A stretch of 64,000 nucleotides of DNA, taken from the NCBI RefSeq assembly GCF_000725625.1, contig NZ_JOHS01000022.1:24782-88781 (forward strand), given 5' to 3'. Shown here piece by piece: positions 17,396 through 26,739 of the stretch (within the stretch, counting starts at the first letter, position 1; the number at the start of each line of letters is the position of its first letter). Under the pieces are notes generated by a model that was given only the letters and a program-made list of their open reading frames with translations, was not told the origin of the DNA and searched no databases. The position numbers and the translations under genes are program-made. This DNA comes from Streptomyces sp. NRRL F-6676 (GTDB taxonomy: Bacteria; Actinomycetota; Actinomycetes; Streptomycetales; Streptomycetaceae).

Positions 17396-18540
17396 TGAGG
17401 CCCTATTCTGCCCTGCTCGCCGTCGTCGGAATCGGGCGCCCCGAAGGGCAGTGCGAGCGGCAGCGGGTAGGGCGGGGGAGTGCCGCCGAACTCGGGGCAG
17501 AACTGCTGGTGGTCGCACCAGCCGCACAGCTTGGTCGGCCGGGGCCGCCAGTCGCCCGTCTCCGTGGCCGACCGGATCGCCTCCCACAGCGCCAGCAGCT
17601 TCCGCTCGACCCGCCGCAGATCCTCGACGACCGGGTCGTACGTCACCACGTCGCCGCTGCCCAGGTAGACCAGCTGGAGCCGGCGTGGCACGACCTTCTT
17701 CAGCCGCCACACCACCAGGGCGTAGAACTTCATCTGGAACAGGGCGCCCTCGGCGTACTCCGGGCGCGGGGCCTTGCCCGTCTTGTAGTCGACGATGCGG
17801 ACCTCGCCGGTCGGGGCCACGTCCACCCGGTCGATGATGCCGCGCAGGGTGAGCCCCGACTCCAGCCGCGTCTCGACGAAGAGCTCCCGCTCGACGGGTT
17901 CCAGGCGCGTGGGGTCCTCCAGGGCGAACCAGCGCTCGACCAGCTGTTCGGCCTCCGCCAGCCAGCGCGCCAGCTGGGTGCCGTCCGCGTCGTCGGCGAA
18001 CAGCTCGGCGAGCTCCGGGCGGTTCTTGCGCAGCCGGTCCCACTGGCCGGGAACCAGGGACCGGGCGCGGGGGGCGGTGCGCTCGGCGGCCGGTGCGTCG
18101 AACAGCCGCTCGAGCACCGCGTGCACCAGGGTGCCGCGGGTCGCCGCGGGGCTCGGCTTCTCCGGCAGCCGGTCGATCACCCGGAAGCGGTAGAGGAGCG
18201 GGCACTGCATGAAGTCACCGGCACGGGACGGCGACAACGACGTGGGGCGCGCGGGCGCCCGCCGCCGGGCGGCGGGGGTGGGCGCGGGGGCGGCGGGGGC
18301 GGGGGCCTGGGCCGGTATGGCGGGGGGTGCCGGCGCGGCCTCGGTCACGGTGGTGGTCTCCGTGGCCGTAGCCGCCGTCGTATCCGCGGGCGCCGTTCCC
18401 GTCGCCGCGGGCGCAGGTGCCGGTGCCGCCTCGGCCGGGGTGCCGTCGGCCCGGCCGGCGGCTGTGGGCACCCCGGCCGAGGCGGCCTGGGGTTCCGTGT
18501 CGGCCGGCGCCGCCGCGCCGCCCTCCGTGCTGGTCTCCAT
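17392..18540 (-). CDS. RecB-family PD-(D/E)XK nuclease with Fe-S cluster motif
   Basis: 382 residues from ATG 18540. An Ala/Pro/Thr-rich, probably disordered N-terminus of about 95 residues precedes the nuclease domain that begins SLSPSRAGDFMQCPLLYRFR. The catalytic core shows GIIDRVDVAP and VRIVDYKTGK (the D and D-x-K of PD-(D/E)XK). Four cysteines, Cys113, Cys339, Cys342 and Cys348 (CGWCDHQQFC), match the split 4Fe-4S arrangement of AddB, Dna2 and Cas4-type nucleases. A role in DNA end processing or repair is likely, with ssDNA exonuclease the usual activity. There is no CRISPR or helicase gene beside it. The ribosome site is weak, so the N-terminus is uncertain. Confidence 0.88.
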   Translation of the reverse strand: METSTEGGAAAPADTEPQAASAGVPTAAGRADGTPAEAAPAPAPAATGTAPADTTAATATETTTVTEAAPAPPAIPAQAPAPAAPAPTPAARRRAPARPTSLSPSRAGDFMQCPLLYRFRVIDRLPEKPSPAATRGTLVHAVLERLFDAPAAERTAPRARSLVPGQWDRLRKNRPELAELFADDADGTQLARWLAEAEQLVERWFALEDPTRLEPVERELFVETRLESGLTLRGIIDRVDVAPTGEVRIVDYKTGKAPRPEYAEGALFQMKFYALVVWRLKKVVPRRLQLVYLGSGDVVTYDPVVEDLRRVERKLLALWEAIRSATETGDWRPRPTKLCGWCDHQQFCPEFGGTPPPYPLPLALPFGAPDSDDGEQGRIGPQ

Positions 18541-18682
18541 GCCCACAGACCATACGGCCCACCACTGACAAGCTGAGGGGGTGCCGGGGCGGAACCCGGC
18601 GCCACGGCCGCATACCATCGACACCGGACCCTTCCGCCCGGTCAGCGCCGGGACCGGGAGACGCTTCGATCGAGGGGACACC

Positions 18683-20230
18683 GTGGACGAGAGCGGCGGG
18701 AGCGGACAGCCGCGCTCCGGCAACGACCGGGCGAGCGATCGCCACGAGGGGCAGCCGCCCCGCACCGACGCGTCCCGCCCCGAGCCGACCCCGGACACCA
18801 CCGACACCGGGCGGACCCCCGAGGAGCGCGCCCCGCACGAGGAGACGCCCGGTTCGCACACCGGCCCCCCGGCCGACGCGGCCCCCGGCCCCCCGGCGGA
18901 CCACACCCCCGGTGGCGCACGGGCCGACACCCCGCACCCCCCGGCGCCCGCACACCGGGGCCGGACCGAGGCATCGTCCGGCAACACAGGCACGGGCAAC
19001 ACAGGCACAGGCAAAACAGGCACGGGCGCCACCGGCACGGGCGGCACCGGCGGTCCGCGTGGGCCGCAGCGGCCCAAGGACCCCGGAGGCGGACTGCTCA
19101 TGGGCCGCCCGTTCGGCGTCCCCGTCTACGTCGCCCCGAGCTGGTTCCTCGTCGCCGCCCTGATCACCTGGGTCTTCGGCGGCCAGCTCGACCGCGTCCT
19201 GCCCGAGCTCGGCGCCGCCCGCTATCTCGTCTCCCTCTTCTTCGCGGTCGCCTTCTACGCCTCCGTCCTCGTCCACGAACTCGCGCACACCGTGGCCGCC
19301 CTCCGCTTCAAGCTGCCGGTCCGCCGCATCCAGCTCCAGTTCTTCGGCGGCGTCTCCGAGATCGAGAAGGAGGCCGAGACCCCCGGCCGGGAGTTCGTCC
19401 TCGCCTTCGTCGGCCCGCTGCTCTCCCTGGTCCTGGCCGGTGTCTTCTACCTCGCCATGGGCCCCGTCGACCCCGGCACGGTCCCCGGGGTCCTGCTCGC
19501 CGGGCTGATGATCTCCAACCTGATCGTCGCCGTCTTCAACCTGCTGCCCGGCCTCCCGCTCGACGGCGGTCGCATGCTCCGTGCCGTCGTCTGGAAGATC
19601 ACCGGCACTCCGATGAGCGGCACCGTCGCCGCCGCCTGGGTCGGCCGCGCGCTCGCCGTCGCCGTCCTGATCGGGCTGCCGCTGCTCACCCAGACCGGCG
19701 CCCTGGGCGGCGACCCCGAGGACATCAGCGGCATGGACACCGTCACCGACGCGCTGCTCGCCGCCATCCTCGCCGCGATCATCTGGACCGGCGCCGGCAA
19801 CAGCCTGCGCATGGCCCGGCTGCGGGAACACCTGCCCGAACTGCGCGCCCGTGCGCTCACCCGGCGTGCCGTCCCCGTGGAGACCGACACCCCGCTCTCC
19901 GAGGCGCTGCGCCGCGCCAACGAGGTCGGCGCCCGCGCCCTGGTCGTCGTCGACCCCCAGGGGGAGCCGCTCTCCCTGGTCCGCGAGGCGGCCATCGTCG
20001 GGGTGCCCGAGCACCGTCGCCCCTGGGTCGCGGTCAGCGGGCTCGCCCAGGACCTCACCGAGGGCATGCGCGTCTCCGCGGAACTCTCCGGCGAGGAACT
20101 CCTCGACGTCCTGCGCGCCACCCCCGCCACGGAATACCTCGTCGTGGAGGAGACCGGCGAAATCTACGGCGTCCTGTCGGCGGCCGACGTGGAACGCGCC
20201 TTCGTCCGGGCGATGGCCCGGCCGGCCTGA
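18683..20230 (+). CDS. Site-2 protease-like M50 metallopeptidase with CBS domains
   Basis: 515 residues from GTG 18683 with GAGGGGAC upstream. A disordered N-terminus of about 130 residues includes five GNTGT-like repeats encoded by 15-bp DNA units. The membrane protease domain carries HELAH (His198, Glu199, His202) and the second metal motif NLLPGLPLDGGR (Asp294), with about six membrane spans. The C-terminal half has a paired CBS region (SEALRRANEVGARALVVVD to YGVLSAADVERAF), which often senses nucleotides. It probably cleaves membrane-embedded substrates, but the substrate is unknown. Divergent from the nuclease gene, with 142 bp between the starts. Confidence 0.92.
   Translation: MDESGGSGQPRSGNDRASDRHEGQPPRTDASRPEPTPDTTDTGRTPEERAPHEETPGSHTGPPADAAPGPPADHTPGGARADTPHPPAPAHRGRTEASSGNTGTGNTGTGKTGTGATGTGGTGGPRGPQRPKDPGGGLLMGRPFGVPVYVAPSWFLVAALITWVFGGQLDRVLPELGAARYLVSLFFAVAFYASVLVHELAHTVAALRFKLPVRRIQLQFFGGVSEIEKEAETPGREFVLAFVGPLLSLVLAGVFYLAMGPVDPGTVPGVLLAGLMISNLIVAVFNLLPGLPLDGGRMLRAVVWKITGTPMSGTVAAAWVGRALAVAVLIGLPLLTQTGALGGDPEDISGMDTVTDALLAAILAAIIWTGAGNSLRMARLREHLPELRARALTRRAVPVETDTPLSEALRRANEVGARALVVVDPQGEPLSLVREAAIVGVPEHRRPWVAVSGLAQDLTEGMRVSAELSGEELLDVLRATPATEYLVVEETGEIYGVLSAADVERAFVRAMARPA
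18980..19054 (+). repeat. 15-bp tandem repeats inside the M50 protease gene
   Basis: Five in-frame units based on GGCAACACAGGCACG encode G-N-T-G-T like pentapeptides in the disordered N-terminus. The first three units are almost identical and the last two have drifted. The 15-bp period is the same as that of the noncoding array at 52491-52625, though the sequence differs. Confidence 0.8.
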
Positions 20231-20282
20231 CCGCGCACCCGGCCCGACGGCGGCCCCGTCACGACCAGCCCCCGGCAGGGGC

Positions 20283-20288
20283 TACGCT
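20283..20288 (+). promoter_or_regulatory. -10 element for leaderless trmI
   Basis: TACGCT ends 6 bases before the ATG at 20295, and no Shine-Dalgarno sequence is present. Spacing is identical to that of mshC and pafA. Confidence 0.5.
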
Positions 20289-20294
20289 GGGCAC

Positions 20295-21200
20295 ATGTCC
20301 GAACCGACCGGTGCCGCCCGCCGTCGCGGGCCCTTCAAGGTCGGGGACCAGGTACAGCTGACCGACCCCAAGGGTCGCCACTACACGTTCACGCTCGAAG
20401 CCGGGAAGAACTTCCACACCCACAAGGGTTCCTTCCCGCACGACGAACTGATCGGCGCCCCCGAGGGGAGCGTCGTCCGTACCACCGGGAACGTCGCCTA
20501 CCTCGCGCTGCGCCCCCTGCTCCCCGACTACGTCCTGTCCATGCCCCGCGGGGCCGCCGTCGTCTACCCCAAGGACGCGGGGCAGATCCTGGCCTTCGCC
20601 GACATCTTCCCCGGCGCCCGCGTCGTGGAGGCCGGCGTCGGCTCCGGCTCGCTCAGCAGTTTCCTGCTGCGCGCCATCGGCGACCAGGGCATGCTGCACA
20701 GCTACGAGCGCCGCGCGGACTTCGCCGAGATCGCCCAGGGCAACGTCGAGCGCTACTTCGGCGGCCCGCACCCCGCCTGGCAGCTCACCGTCGGCGACCT
20801 CCAGGACAACCTCTCCGACACCGACGTCGACCGCGTCATCCTCGACATGCTCGCCCCCTGGGAGTGCCTGGAGGCCGTCTCCAAGGCGCTCGTGCCCGGC
20901 GGCATCCTGTGCGCCTACGTCGCCACCACCACCCAGCTCGCGCGGACCGTGGAGTCCATCCGCGAGATCGGCTGCTTCAACGAGCCGACCGCCTGGGAGA
21001 CGATGATCCGCAACTGGCACATCGAGGGCCTCGCCGTCCGCCCGGACCACCGCATGATCGGCCACACCGGGTTCCTGCTCACCGCCCGCCGCCTCGCCGA
21101 CGGCGTCGAACCGCCCATGCGCCGCCGTCGCCCCGCGAAGGGCGCCTACGGCGAGGACTACGCCGGCCCCAACGCCGACGGAGGCACCGCAGGCCGCTGA
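20295..21200 (+). CDS. trmI: tRNA (adenine-58-N1)-methyltransferase
   Basis: 301 residues from ATG 20295; the open frame extends far upstream, but only from here does it look like the family. An N-terminal beta domain (GPFKVGDQVQLTDPKGR) is followed by the AdoMet Rossmann fold with VVEAGVGSGSLSSFLL (motif I), YERRADF and the catalytic-region motif ILDMLAPWE. TrmI homotetramers methylate A58 of tRNA in the T-loop. It lies upstream of the proteasome locus in many actinobacteria, with no known functional link. A 22-bp perfect hairpin terminates it. Confidence 0.94.
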   Translation: MSEPTGAARRRGPFKVGDQVQLTDPKGRHYTFTLEAGKNFHTHKGSFPHDELIGAPEGSVVRTTGNVAYLALRPLLPDYVLSMPRGAAVVYPKDAGQILAFADIFPGARVVEAGVGSGSLSSFLLRAIGDQGMLHSYERRADFAEIAQGNVERYFGGPHPAWQLTVGDLQDNLSDTDVDRVILDMLAPWECLEAVSKALVPGGILCAYVATTTQLARTVESIREIGCFNEPTAWETMIRNWHIEGLAVRPDHRMIGHTGFLLTARRLADGVEPPMRRRRPAKGAYGEDYAGPNADGGTAGR

Positions 21201-21246
21201 CCCCACCGGGCCCCCGCGCGGCGGCCCGGTGCCGCGTACAACGCTC

Positions 21247-21298
21247 AAGGGCCGTGGCCGAGTTCCCCGACACACCGGGGAACTCGGCCACGGCCCTT
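21247..21298 (+). terminator. Terminator after trmI
   Basis: A perfect 22-bp stem (21247-21268 with 21277-21298) with an 8-base loop, whose arms begin AAGGGCCGTGGCCG. No T-run. Confidence 0.85.
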
Positions 21299-21425
21299 CG
21301 CCGTTGACGGCGTCCTGCCCGGCGGTGCGCAGGAAATCCGGACCCCGCCGTTCCCCGGGACTGTGACGTGTGGCACGATGCCGAGCACCCCCGCCGGCTC
21401 AGCCCTCACAGGAGACGCCGTCCTC

Positions 21426-22004
21426 GTGCAGCAATCCGCCGTCCCGGAACTGGCCCACGCCACCACCCGCCCGATCCACTGGGTCGCCACGGCCACGGCC
21501 CTCGCCGGCGTGATCGCCCTCTCCGCCGTGATGCAGCCCGGCCACGCGACGGCCGCCCAGCCCGCGCACACCGCCGCGAAGGCCGCCCCCGTCACCGCCC
21601 CGGCGCCCGACCCCGCCAAGGCCGCCTTCCCTCTCGACTGCGGCCGCAGCAAGCTCGTCGTCCAGAAGAAGGCCGAGGGCGATCTCGACGGCGACGGCCG
21701 CCCCGAGACGGCCGCCGTCGTCCACTGCGAGTCGGGCATGGGTACCCCGCCCGACGGCGTCTACGTCCTCACCCAGGCCGCCGGCGACAAGAAGCCGCGC
21801 GTGGTCGCCACCCTGGTCGCCCCCAAGGACCGCGACACCGTCACGGAGTTCACGGTCGCCGACGGCACCGTCACCGCCACTCTGCTCGGCTACTCCACGG
21901 CCGACGTGCCCAGTTGCTGCCCCGACGTCACCGAGCACGCCAAGTGGCAGTGGAAGAACGGCGTGTTCGAGCGTTCCACTCCGGCCCCGGCCCGGCGCGT
22001 CTGA
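21426..22004 (+). CDS. Secreted or membrane-anchored protein of unknown function
   Basis: 192 residues from GTG 21426, 11 bases after AGGAG; ATG 21378 is a weaker alternative. After a short N-terminus, residues about 14-40 form a hydrophobic segment ending in Ala-rich sequence (ATAAQP), consistent with a signal peptide or anchor. The exported part has an EF-hand-like DLDGDGRPE, as seen in integrin/FG-GAP type calcium-binding repeats, and a vicinal Cys pair (SCCPD). No enzyme motif is visible. It lies between trmI and the ferredoxin, convergent with the latter. Confidence 0.7.
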   Translation: MQQSAVPELAHATTRPIHWVATATALAGVIALSAVMQPGHATAAQPAHTAAKAAPVTAPAPDPAKAAFPLDCGRSKLVVQKKAEGDLDGDGRPETAAVVHCESGMGTPPDGVYVLTQAAGDKKPRVVATLVAPKDRDTVTEFTVADGTVTATLLGYSTADVPSCCPDVTEHAKWQWKNGVFERSTPAPARRV

Positions 22005-22087
22005 AGGCACGGCCGCGCCTGAAGGTCCGCTTCACGGCCGGGCGAATGTGAGAAAACAGACAGAAGTGACGTACCGCATCCGGCGGG

Positions 22088-22411
22088 TCACCCGGCGTCC
22101 GCGGCCTCCACGGCGTCCGGGCCGTACACCTCCACGCTGTCCGAGACCCGCCGCACATGGATGCACTCGCCCGGGCACTCCCGCGCCGAGTCCACCACGT
22201 CCGTCAGCAACGGCAGCGGCACGGGCGTCGTCGCGCCCCTGGCCTGCAACAGCTCGTCGTCGCCGCCCTTGACGTAGGCCAGGCCGTCGATGTCCAGCTC
22301 GAAGACCTCCGGGGCGTACTGGGCGCAGATCCCGTCGCCGGTGCACAGATCCTGGTCGATCCACACCTCCAGCGCCTCGCCCGCGCCGGTCGGCTCCTGC
22401 TGCACGGTCAT
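22088..22411 (-). CDS. Small ferredoxin, 3Fe-4S type
   Basis: 107 residues from ATG 22411 behind GGCAGGAGAG. The cluster motif is Cys23-x2-Asp26-x2-Cys29 ... Cys79-Pro. The central cysteine of the CxxCxxC triad is replaced by Asp, as in 3Fe-4S or interconvertible 4Fe-4S ferredoxins that often serve cytochromes P450. An extra Cys83 follows. The partner is unknown; the CYP157-type P450 in this window is 22 kb away. The gene is divergent from arc, sharing a 244-bp upstream region. The upstream in-frame extension lacks a ribosome site. Confidence 0.88.
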   Translation of the reverse strand: MTVQQEPTGAGEALEVWIDQDLCTGDGICAQYAPEVFELDIDGLAYVKGGDDELLQARGATTPVPLPLLTDVVDSARECPGECIHVRRVSDSVEVYGPDAVEAADAG

Positions 22412-22611
22412 CTCTCCTGCCCTTTCTGTGCCGGGCCGGACGGGAATCCGGCCAGCTCCGGCGGGTGTTGAACAGTTCGACCCTACCCGGGGCGGCTTTT
22501 CAATCGCGTTCGGTGGGTATTCCCCTGGCGTGAGGGAGAGCGCAAGGGTGAAGATCGGACACACCCCGACCGTCTTTGTGATCTAGGGGTTTCAATCGAC
22601 ACCCACCCAGG

Positions 22612-22617
22612 TAGGGT
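22612..22617 (+). promoter_or_regulatory. -10 element for arc
   Basis: TAGGGT within GTAGGGTCTG, 38 bp upstream of the arc start. Nearly the same decamer precedes pup (26256-26265), and GTAGGGTCCG precedes prcB. Confidence 0.45.
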
Positions 22618-22655
22618 CTGGAAGCGTCCAGCTCCCCTTGGAGGAGGTGAGGACC

Positions 22656-24422
22656 GTGGCAGCCCACGACGACGACATGAACCGCGGCATCCGCCCGGGA
22701 CGCGGGTCCGACGACCCGGCCGGGCAGATCGCCTATCTTGAGCAGGAGATCGCCGTCCTGCGACGCAAGCTCGCCGACTCTCCGCGACACACGAGGATTC
22801 TCGAAGAGCGGATCGTCGAGCTTCAGACCAACCTGGCCGGCGTGTCCGCCCAGAACGAACGACTCGCCGGCACGCTCCGCGAGGCCCGCGACCAGATCGT
22901 CGCCCTCAAGGAGGAGGTCGACCGGCTGGCCCAGCCGCCGGCCGGCTTCGGAGTCTTCCTACAGGCCAATGAGGACGGCACCGCCGACATCTTCACCGGC
23001 GGCCGCAAACTCCGCGTCAACGTCAGCCCCTCCGTGGAGCTCGACGAACTCAGGCGCGGCCAGGAAGTGATGCTCAACGAAGCTCTCAACGTGGTCGACG
23101 CCATGGAGTTCGAGAGCGTCGGGGACATCGTCACCCTCAAGGAGATCCTCGAGGACGGCGAACGCGCCCTGGTCATCGGGCACACCGACGAGGAGCGGGT
23201 GGTGCGGCTCGCCGAGCCGCTGCTCGACATCACCATCCGCCCCGGCGACGCCCTGCTGATGGAGCCCCGCTCCGGCTACGTCTACGAGGTGGTCCCCAAG
23301 AGCGAGGTCGAGGAACTCGTCCTCGAAGAGGTCCCCGACATCGGTTACGAGCAGATCGGCGGTCTCGGCGGCCAGATCGAGGCCATCCGGGACGCGGTCG
23401 AACTGCCGTACCTCTACCCCGACCTCTTCAAGGAGCACGAACTGCGGCCGCCCAAGGGCGTGCTGCTCTACGGGCCCCCCGGATGCGGTAAGACGCTCAT
23501 CGCCAAGGCCGTCGCCAACTCGCTGGCCAAGAAGGTCGCCGAGGTCACCGGCCAGGCCGCCGGCAAGAGCTTCTTCCTCAACATCAAGGGCCCCGAGCTC
23601 CTCAACAAGTACGTCGGCGAGACCGAGCGGCAGATCCGCCTGGTCTTCCAGCGGGCCCGTGAGAAGGCGTCCGAGGGCACGCCCGTCATCGTCTTCTTCG
23701 ACGAGATGGAGTCCCTCTTCCGCACCCGCGGCTCCGGCGTCAGCTCGGACGTGGAGAACACCATCGTCCCGCAGCTGCTCGCCGAGATCGACGGTGTGGA
23801 GGGCCTTCAGAACGTGGTGGTGATCGGCGCCTCCAACCGTGAGGACATGATCGACCCCGCGATCCTGCGCCCCGGCCGGCTCGACGTGAAGATCAAGATC
23901 GAACGTCCGGACGCCGAGGCGGCCAAGGACATCTTCGGCAAGTACCTCACCGAGCGCCTCCCGCTGCACGCCGACGACCTCACCGAACACAGTGGCGACA
24001 AGGCGTCCACGGTCCAGGGAATGATCCAGACCGCGGTCGAGCACATGTACGCCGAATCCGAGGAAAACCGCTTCCTGGAAGTCACCTACGCCAATGGCGA
24101 CAAGGAAGTCCTGTACTTCAAGGACTTCAACTCCGGCGCCATGATCGAGAACATCGTCGGGCGCGCCAAGAAAATGGCGATCAAGGACTTCCTGGAGAAG
24201 AACCAGAAGGGTCTCCGCGTCTCCCACCTGCTCCAGGCATGCGTGGACGAGTTCAAGGAGAACGAGGACCTGCCCAACACCACCAACCCGGACGACTGGG
24301 CCCGCATCTCCGGAAAGAAGGGCGAGCGGATCGTCTACATCCGTACGCTCATCACCGGAAAGCAGGGTTCGGACACCGGGCGCTCCATCGACACCGTGGC
24401 CAACACCGGGCAGTACCTGTAG
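22656..24422 (+). CDS. arc: Proteasome-associated AAA ATPase (ARC/Mpa)
   Basis: The hexameric ring recognises Pup on tagged proteins, unfolds them and feeds them into the 20S core. The 588 residues from GTG 22656 (strong GGAGGAGG upstream) match the S. coelicolor ARC size. Visible are the N-terminal coiled coil that binds Pup (about 20-85, [18 protein letters not shown]), two OB-type interdomain folds, Walker A GPPGCGKT with Lys279, Walker B VFFDEME with Asp349-Glu350, and arginine-finger region ILRPGRLD. The C-terminus NTGQYL carries the Gln-Tyr-Leu tail that docks and gates the core particle. Confidence 0.97.
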   Translation: MAAHDDDMNRGIRPGRGSDDPAGQIAYLEQEIAVLRRKLADSPRHTRILEERIVELQTNLAGVSAQNERLAGTLREARDQIVALKEEVDRLAQPPAGFGVFLQANEDGTADIFTGGRKLRVNVSPSVELDELRRGQEVMLNEALNVVDAMEFESVGDIVTLKEILEDGERALVIGHTDEERVVRLAEPLLDITIRPGDALLMEPRSGYVYEVVPKSEVEELVLEEVPDIGYEQIGGLGGQIEAIRDAVELPYLYPDLFKEHELRPPKGVLLYGPPGCGKTLIAKAVANSLAKKVAEVTGQAAGKSFFLNIKGPELLNKYVGETERQIRLVFQRAREKASEGTPVIVFFDEMESLFRTRGSGVSSDVENTIVPQLLAEIDGVEGLQNVVVIGASNREDMIDPAILRPGRLDVKIKIERPDAEAAKDIFGKYLTERLPLHADDLTEHSGDKASTVQGMIQTAVEHMYAESEENRFLEVTYANGDKEVLYFKDFNSGAMIENIVGRAKKMAIKDFLEKNQKGLRVSHLLQACVDEFKENEDLPNTTNPDDWARISGKKGERIVYIRTLITGKQGSDTGRSIDTVANTGQYL

Positions 24423-24432
24423 CGCAAAGGGA

Positions 24433-24465
24433 GGCTGCGGGTGCCCACGACGGGTACCCGCAGCC
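24433..24465 (+). terminator. Terminator after arc
   Basis: A 13-bp stem (24433-24445 with 24453-24465, one G-T pair) beginning GGCTGCGGGT lies directly after the arc stop and implies that dop has its own promoter. Confidence 0.7.
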
Positions 24466-24654
24466 GACTGCTTTACCGGCCACCGCCGGACCACCAATGA
24501 CGCAAATGATCTCCCCACCAGCGCAGAGGCGTTCTAGGCTCTTTCATACCGCCGCGTCGCGCCGTGCGGGGACGGGCACCGCACGCGCACCGGAGCACCA
24601 GCGGTATCTGAGCGCCGCCCCCGACCGGGGACGCCGCCGGGCAAGGAGGGCCGC

Positions 24655-26166
24655 ATGACCGTACGGCGAGTAATGGGCATCGAGACGGAGTACGGGATCT
24701 CCGTCCCCGGCCACCCCAACGCCAATGCCATGCTCACCTCGTCCCAGATCGTCAACGCCTACGCGGCGGCGATGCACCGGGCCCGCCGGGCCCGCTGGGA
24801 CTTCGAGGAGGAGAACCCGCTGCGGGACGCGCGGGGCTTCGACCTCGCCCGTGAGGCCGCCGACTCCACCCAGCTCACCGACGAGGACATCGGCCTGGCC
24901 AATGTGATCCTCACCAACGGGGCGCGCCTCTACGTCGACCACGCCCACCCCGAGTACAGCGCCCCCGAGGTCACCAACCCGCGGGACGCCGTGCTGTGGG
25001 ACAAGGCCGGCGAACGGATCATGGCCGAGGCGGCCGAGCGGGCCGCCCAGCTCCCCGGCGCCCAGCCGATCCACCTCTACAAGAACAACACCGACAACAA
25101 GGGCGCCTCCTACGGCACGCACGAGAACTACCTGATGAAGCGGGAGACCCCCTTCTCGGACATCGTGCGCCATCTGACGCCCTTCTTCGTCTCCCGCCAG
25201 GTCGTCACCGGCGCCGGCCGCGTCGGCATCGGCCAGGACGGCCACGAGCACGGCTTCCAGCTCAGCCAGCGCGCGGACTACTTCGAGGTGGAGGTGGGCC
25301 TGGAGACGACGCTCAAGCGCCCCCTCATCAACACCCGCGACGAGCCCCACGCCGACGCCGAGAAGTACCGCCGGCTGCACGTGATCATCGGCGACGCGAA
25401 CCTGTCGGAGATCTCGACGTACCTCAAGCTGGGCACCACGGCCCTGGTGCTCTCCATGATCGAGGACGGCTTCATCGCCGTCGACCTCGCCGTCGACCAG
25501 CCCGTACGCACCCTCCACCAGGTCTCCCACGACCCCACGCTCCAGCATCTGGTCACCCTCCGCAGCGGCCGCACGCTCACCGCCGTGCAGCTCCAGATGG
25601 AGTACTTCGAGCTCGCCCGCAAGTACGTCGAGGAGCGCTACGGCGCCGACGCGGACGAGCAGACCAAGGACGTCCTCACCCGCTGGGAGGACACGCTCAA
25701 CCGGCTGGAGAACGACCCGATGAGCCTGGCCGGCGAACTCGACTGGGTCGCCAAGCGGGAGCTCATGGAGGGCTACCGGCGCCGTGACGGCCTGGACTGG
25801 GACGCCGCCCGGCTGCACCTCGTCGACCTCCAGTACGCCGACGTGCGCGCCGAGAAGGGCCTGTACAACCGCCTGGCGGCCCGCGGGCGGATCAAACGGC
25901 TGCTGGACGAGGACGAGGTCGAGCGGGCCCGTACGCAGCCCCCGGAGGACACCCGCGCCTACTTCCGCGGCCGGTGTCTGGAGCAGTACGCCGACGACGT
26001 GGCCGCGGCCTCATGGGACTCGGTGATCTTCGATCTGCCGGGTCGGGACTCCCTCCAGCGGGTACCCACGCTGGAGCCGCTTCGCGGAACGCGTAATCAC
26101 GTCAAGGAGCTGCTCGACCGCTGCCGCACCGCCGAGGACCTGGTCAGGGTGTTGTCGGGCGGCTGA
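24655..26166 (+). CDS. dop: Depupylase/deamidase Dop
   Basis: Removes Pup from tagged proteins and, in species with a C-terminal Gln on Pup, deamidates it first. 503 residues from ATG 24655 behind AAGGAGG. The carboxylate-amine-ligase fold shared with PafA starts [19 protein letters not shown], where the IETEYG Glu binds metal. [20 protein letters not shown] and [19 protein letters not shown] follow, both almost identical in PafA. The paralogue is assigned Dop rather than PafA by its longer sequence and Ile-Ser-Val-Pro-Gly N-terminus. Because Pup here already ends in Glu, only the depupylase activity should be needed. Confidence 0.94.
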   Translation: MTVRRVMGIETEYGISVPGHPNANAMLTSSQIVNAYAAAMHRARRARWDFEEENPLRDARGFDLAREAADSTQLTDEDIGLANVILTNGARLYVDHAHPEYSAPEVTNPRDAVLWDKAGERIMAEAAERAAQLPGAQPIHLYKNNTDNKGASYGTHENYLMKRETPFSDIVRHLTPFFVSRQVVTGAGRVGIGQDGHEHGFQLSQRADYFEVEVGLETTLKRPLINTRDEPHADAEKYRRLHVIIGDANLSEISTYLKLGTTALVLSMIEDGFIAVDLAVDQPVRTLHQVSHDPTLQHLVTLRSGRTLTAVQLQMEYFELARKYVEERYGADADEQTKDVLTRWEDTLNRLENDPMSLAGELDWVAKRELMEGYRRRDGLDWDAARLHLVDLQYADVRAEKGLYNRLAARGRIKRLLDEDEVERARTQPPEDTRAYFRGRCLEQYADDVAAASWDSVIFDLPGRDSLQRVPTLEPLRGTRNHVKELLDRCRTAEDLVRVLSGG

Positions 26167-26256
26167 GCGGCCCGCCCGGCCGATCCGGCCGGGCGGGGTG
26201 GAAACCGCGGTGCGGGGGAATGATCCGATCACGGGGCCGATGTCGGACCCGGCGAG

Positions 26257-26262
26257 TAGGGT
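26257..26262 (+). promoter_or_regulatory. -10 element for pup
   Basis: TAGGGT in GTAGGGTCTG, 67 bp upstream of the pup start and 90 bp past dop. Matches the arc and prcB hexamers. Confidence 0.45.
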
Positions 26263-26329
26263 CTGATCATCACCGATCGGCAGGAATGCCGACCATGTCG
26301 GGCGAACCGAACTGAGCGGGGTGAGGGTA

Positions 26330-26548
26330 ATGGCGACCAAGGACACCGGCGGCGGCCAGCAGAAGGCGACGCGCTCCACGGAGGAGGTCGAGGAGCAGGC
26401 GCAGGACGCGCAGGGCTCGGAGGACCTCAAGGAGCGCCACGAGAAGCTGAGCGACGATGTGGACGACGTCCTGGACGAGATCGACGACGTCCTGGAGTCC
26501 AACGCCGAGGACTTCGTGCGGTCCTTCGTGCAAAAGGGCGGCGAGTAG
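26330..26548 (+). CDS. pup: Prokaryotic ubiquitin-like protein Pup
   Basis: A 72-residue, very acidic, intrinsically disordered tag that PafA attaches to lysines of target proteins. Start ATG 26330 (MATKDTGGGQQ) follows GGGGTGAGGG; a GTG three codons upstream is less likely. The central helix-forming part (KLSDDVDDVLDEIDDVLESN) binds the coiled coil of the ATPase. The C-terminus is FVQKGGE: the last residue is Glu, not Gln, so the tag is ligation-ready without deamidation. Located between dop and prcB as usual, with its own hairpin terminator directly at the stop. Confidence 0.97.
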   Translation: MATKDTGGGQQKATRSTEEVEEQAQDAQGSEDLKERHEKLSDDVDDVLDEIDDVLESNAEDFVRSFVQKGGE

Positions 26549-26575
26549 CCCCCGGCCCCGTGCGAGGCCGGGGGC
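26548..26575 (+). terminator. Terminator after pup
   Basis: A perfect 10-bp stem (26548-26557 with 26566-26575) begins at the last base of the stop codon. Further GC-rich dyads follow to about 26640. Confidence 0.7.
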
Positions 26576-26664
26576 CGGTGCCAGGGCGCACGCCCGGTGC
26601 CGGCCCCCGGCGGGCACGCCGGCACCGTCCCGGTACCGGGACGGATGACCGGCCCCGGTGCGGG

Positions 26665-26670
26665 TAGGGT
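26665..26670 (+). promoter_or_regulatory. -10 element for prcB
   Basis: TAGGGT, 69 bp upstream of the prcB start, in the sequence GGGTAGGGTCCG. Third member of the shared -10 set in this locus. Confidence 0.4.
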
Positions 26671-26739
26671 CCGTGCACGGATTTGATGATCGGCTCGGCT
26701 GTTCCCGGCGGGGCCGCAGCCTTACGTGGAAGGAAACGC

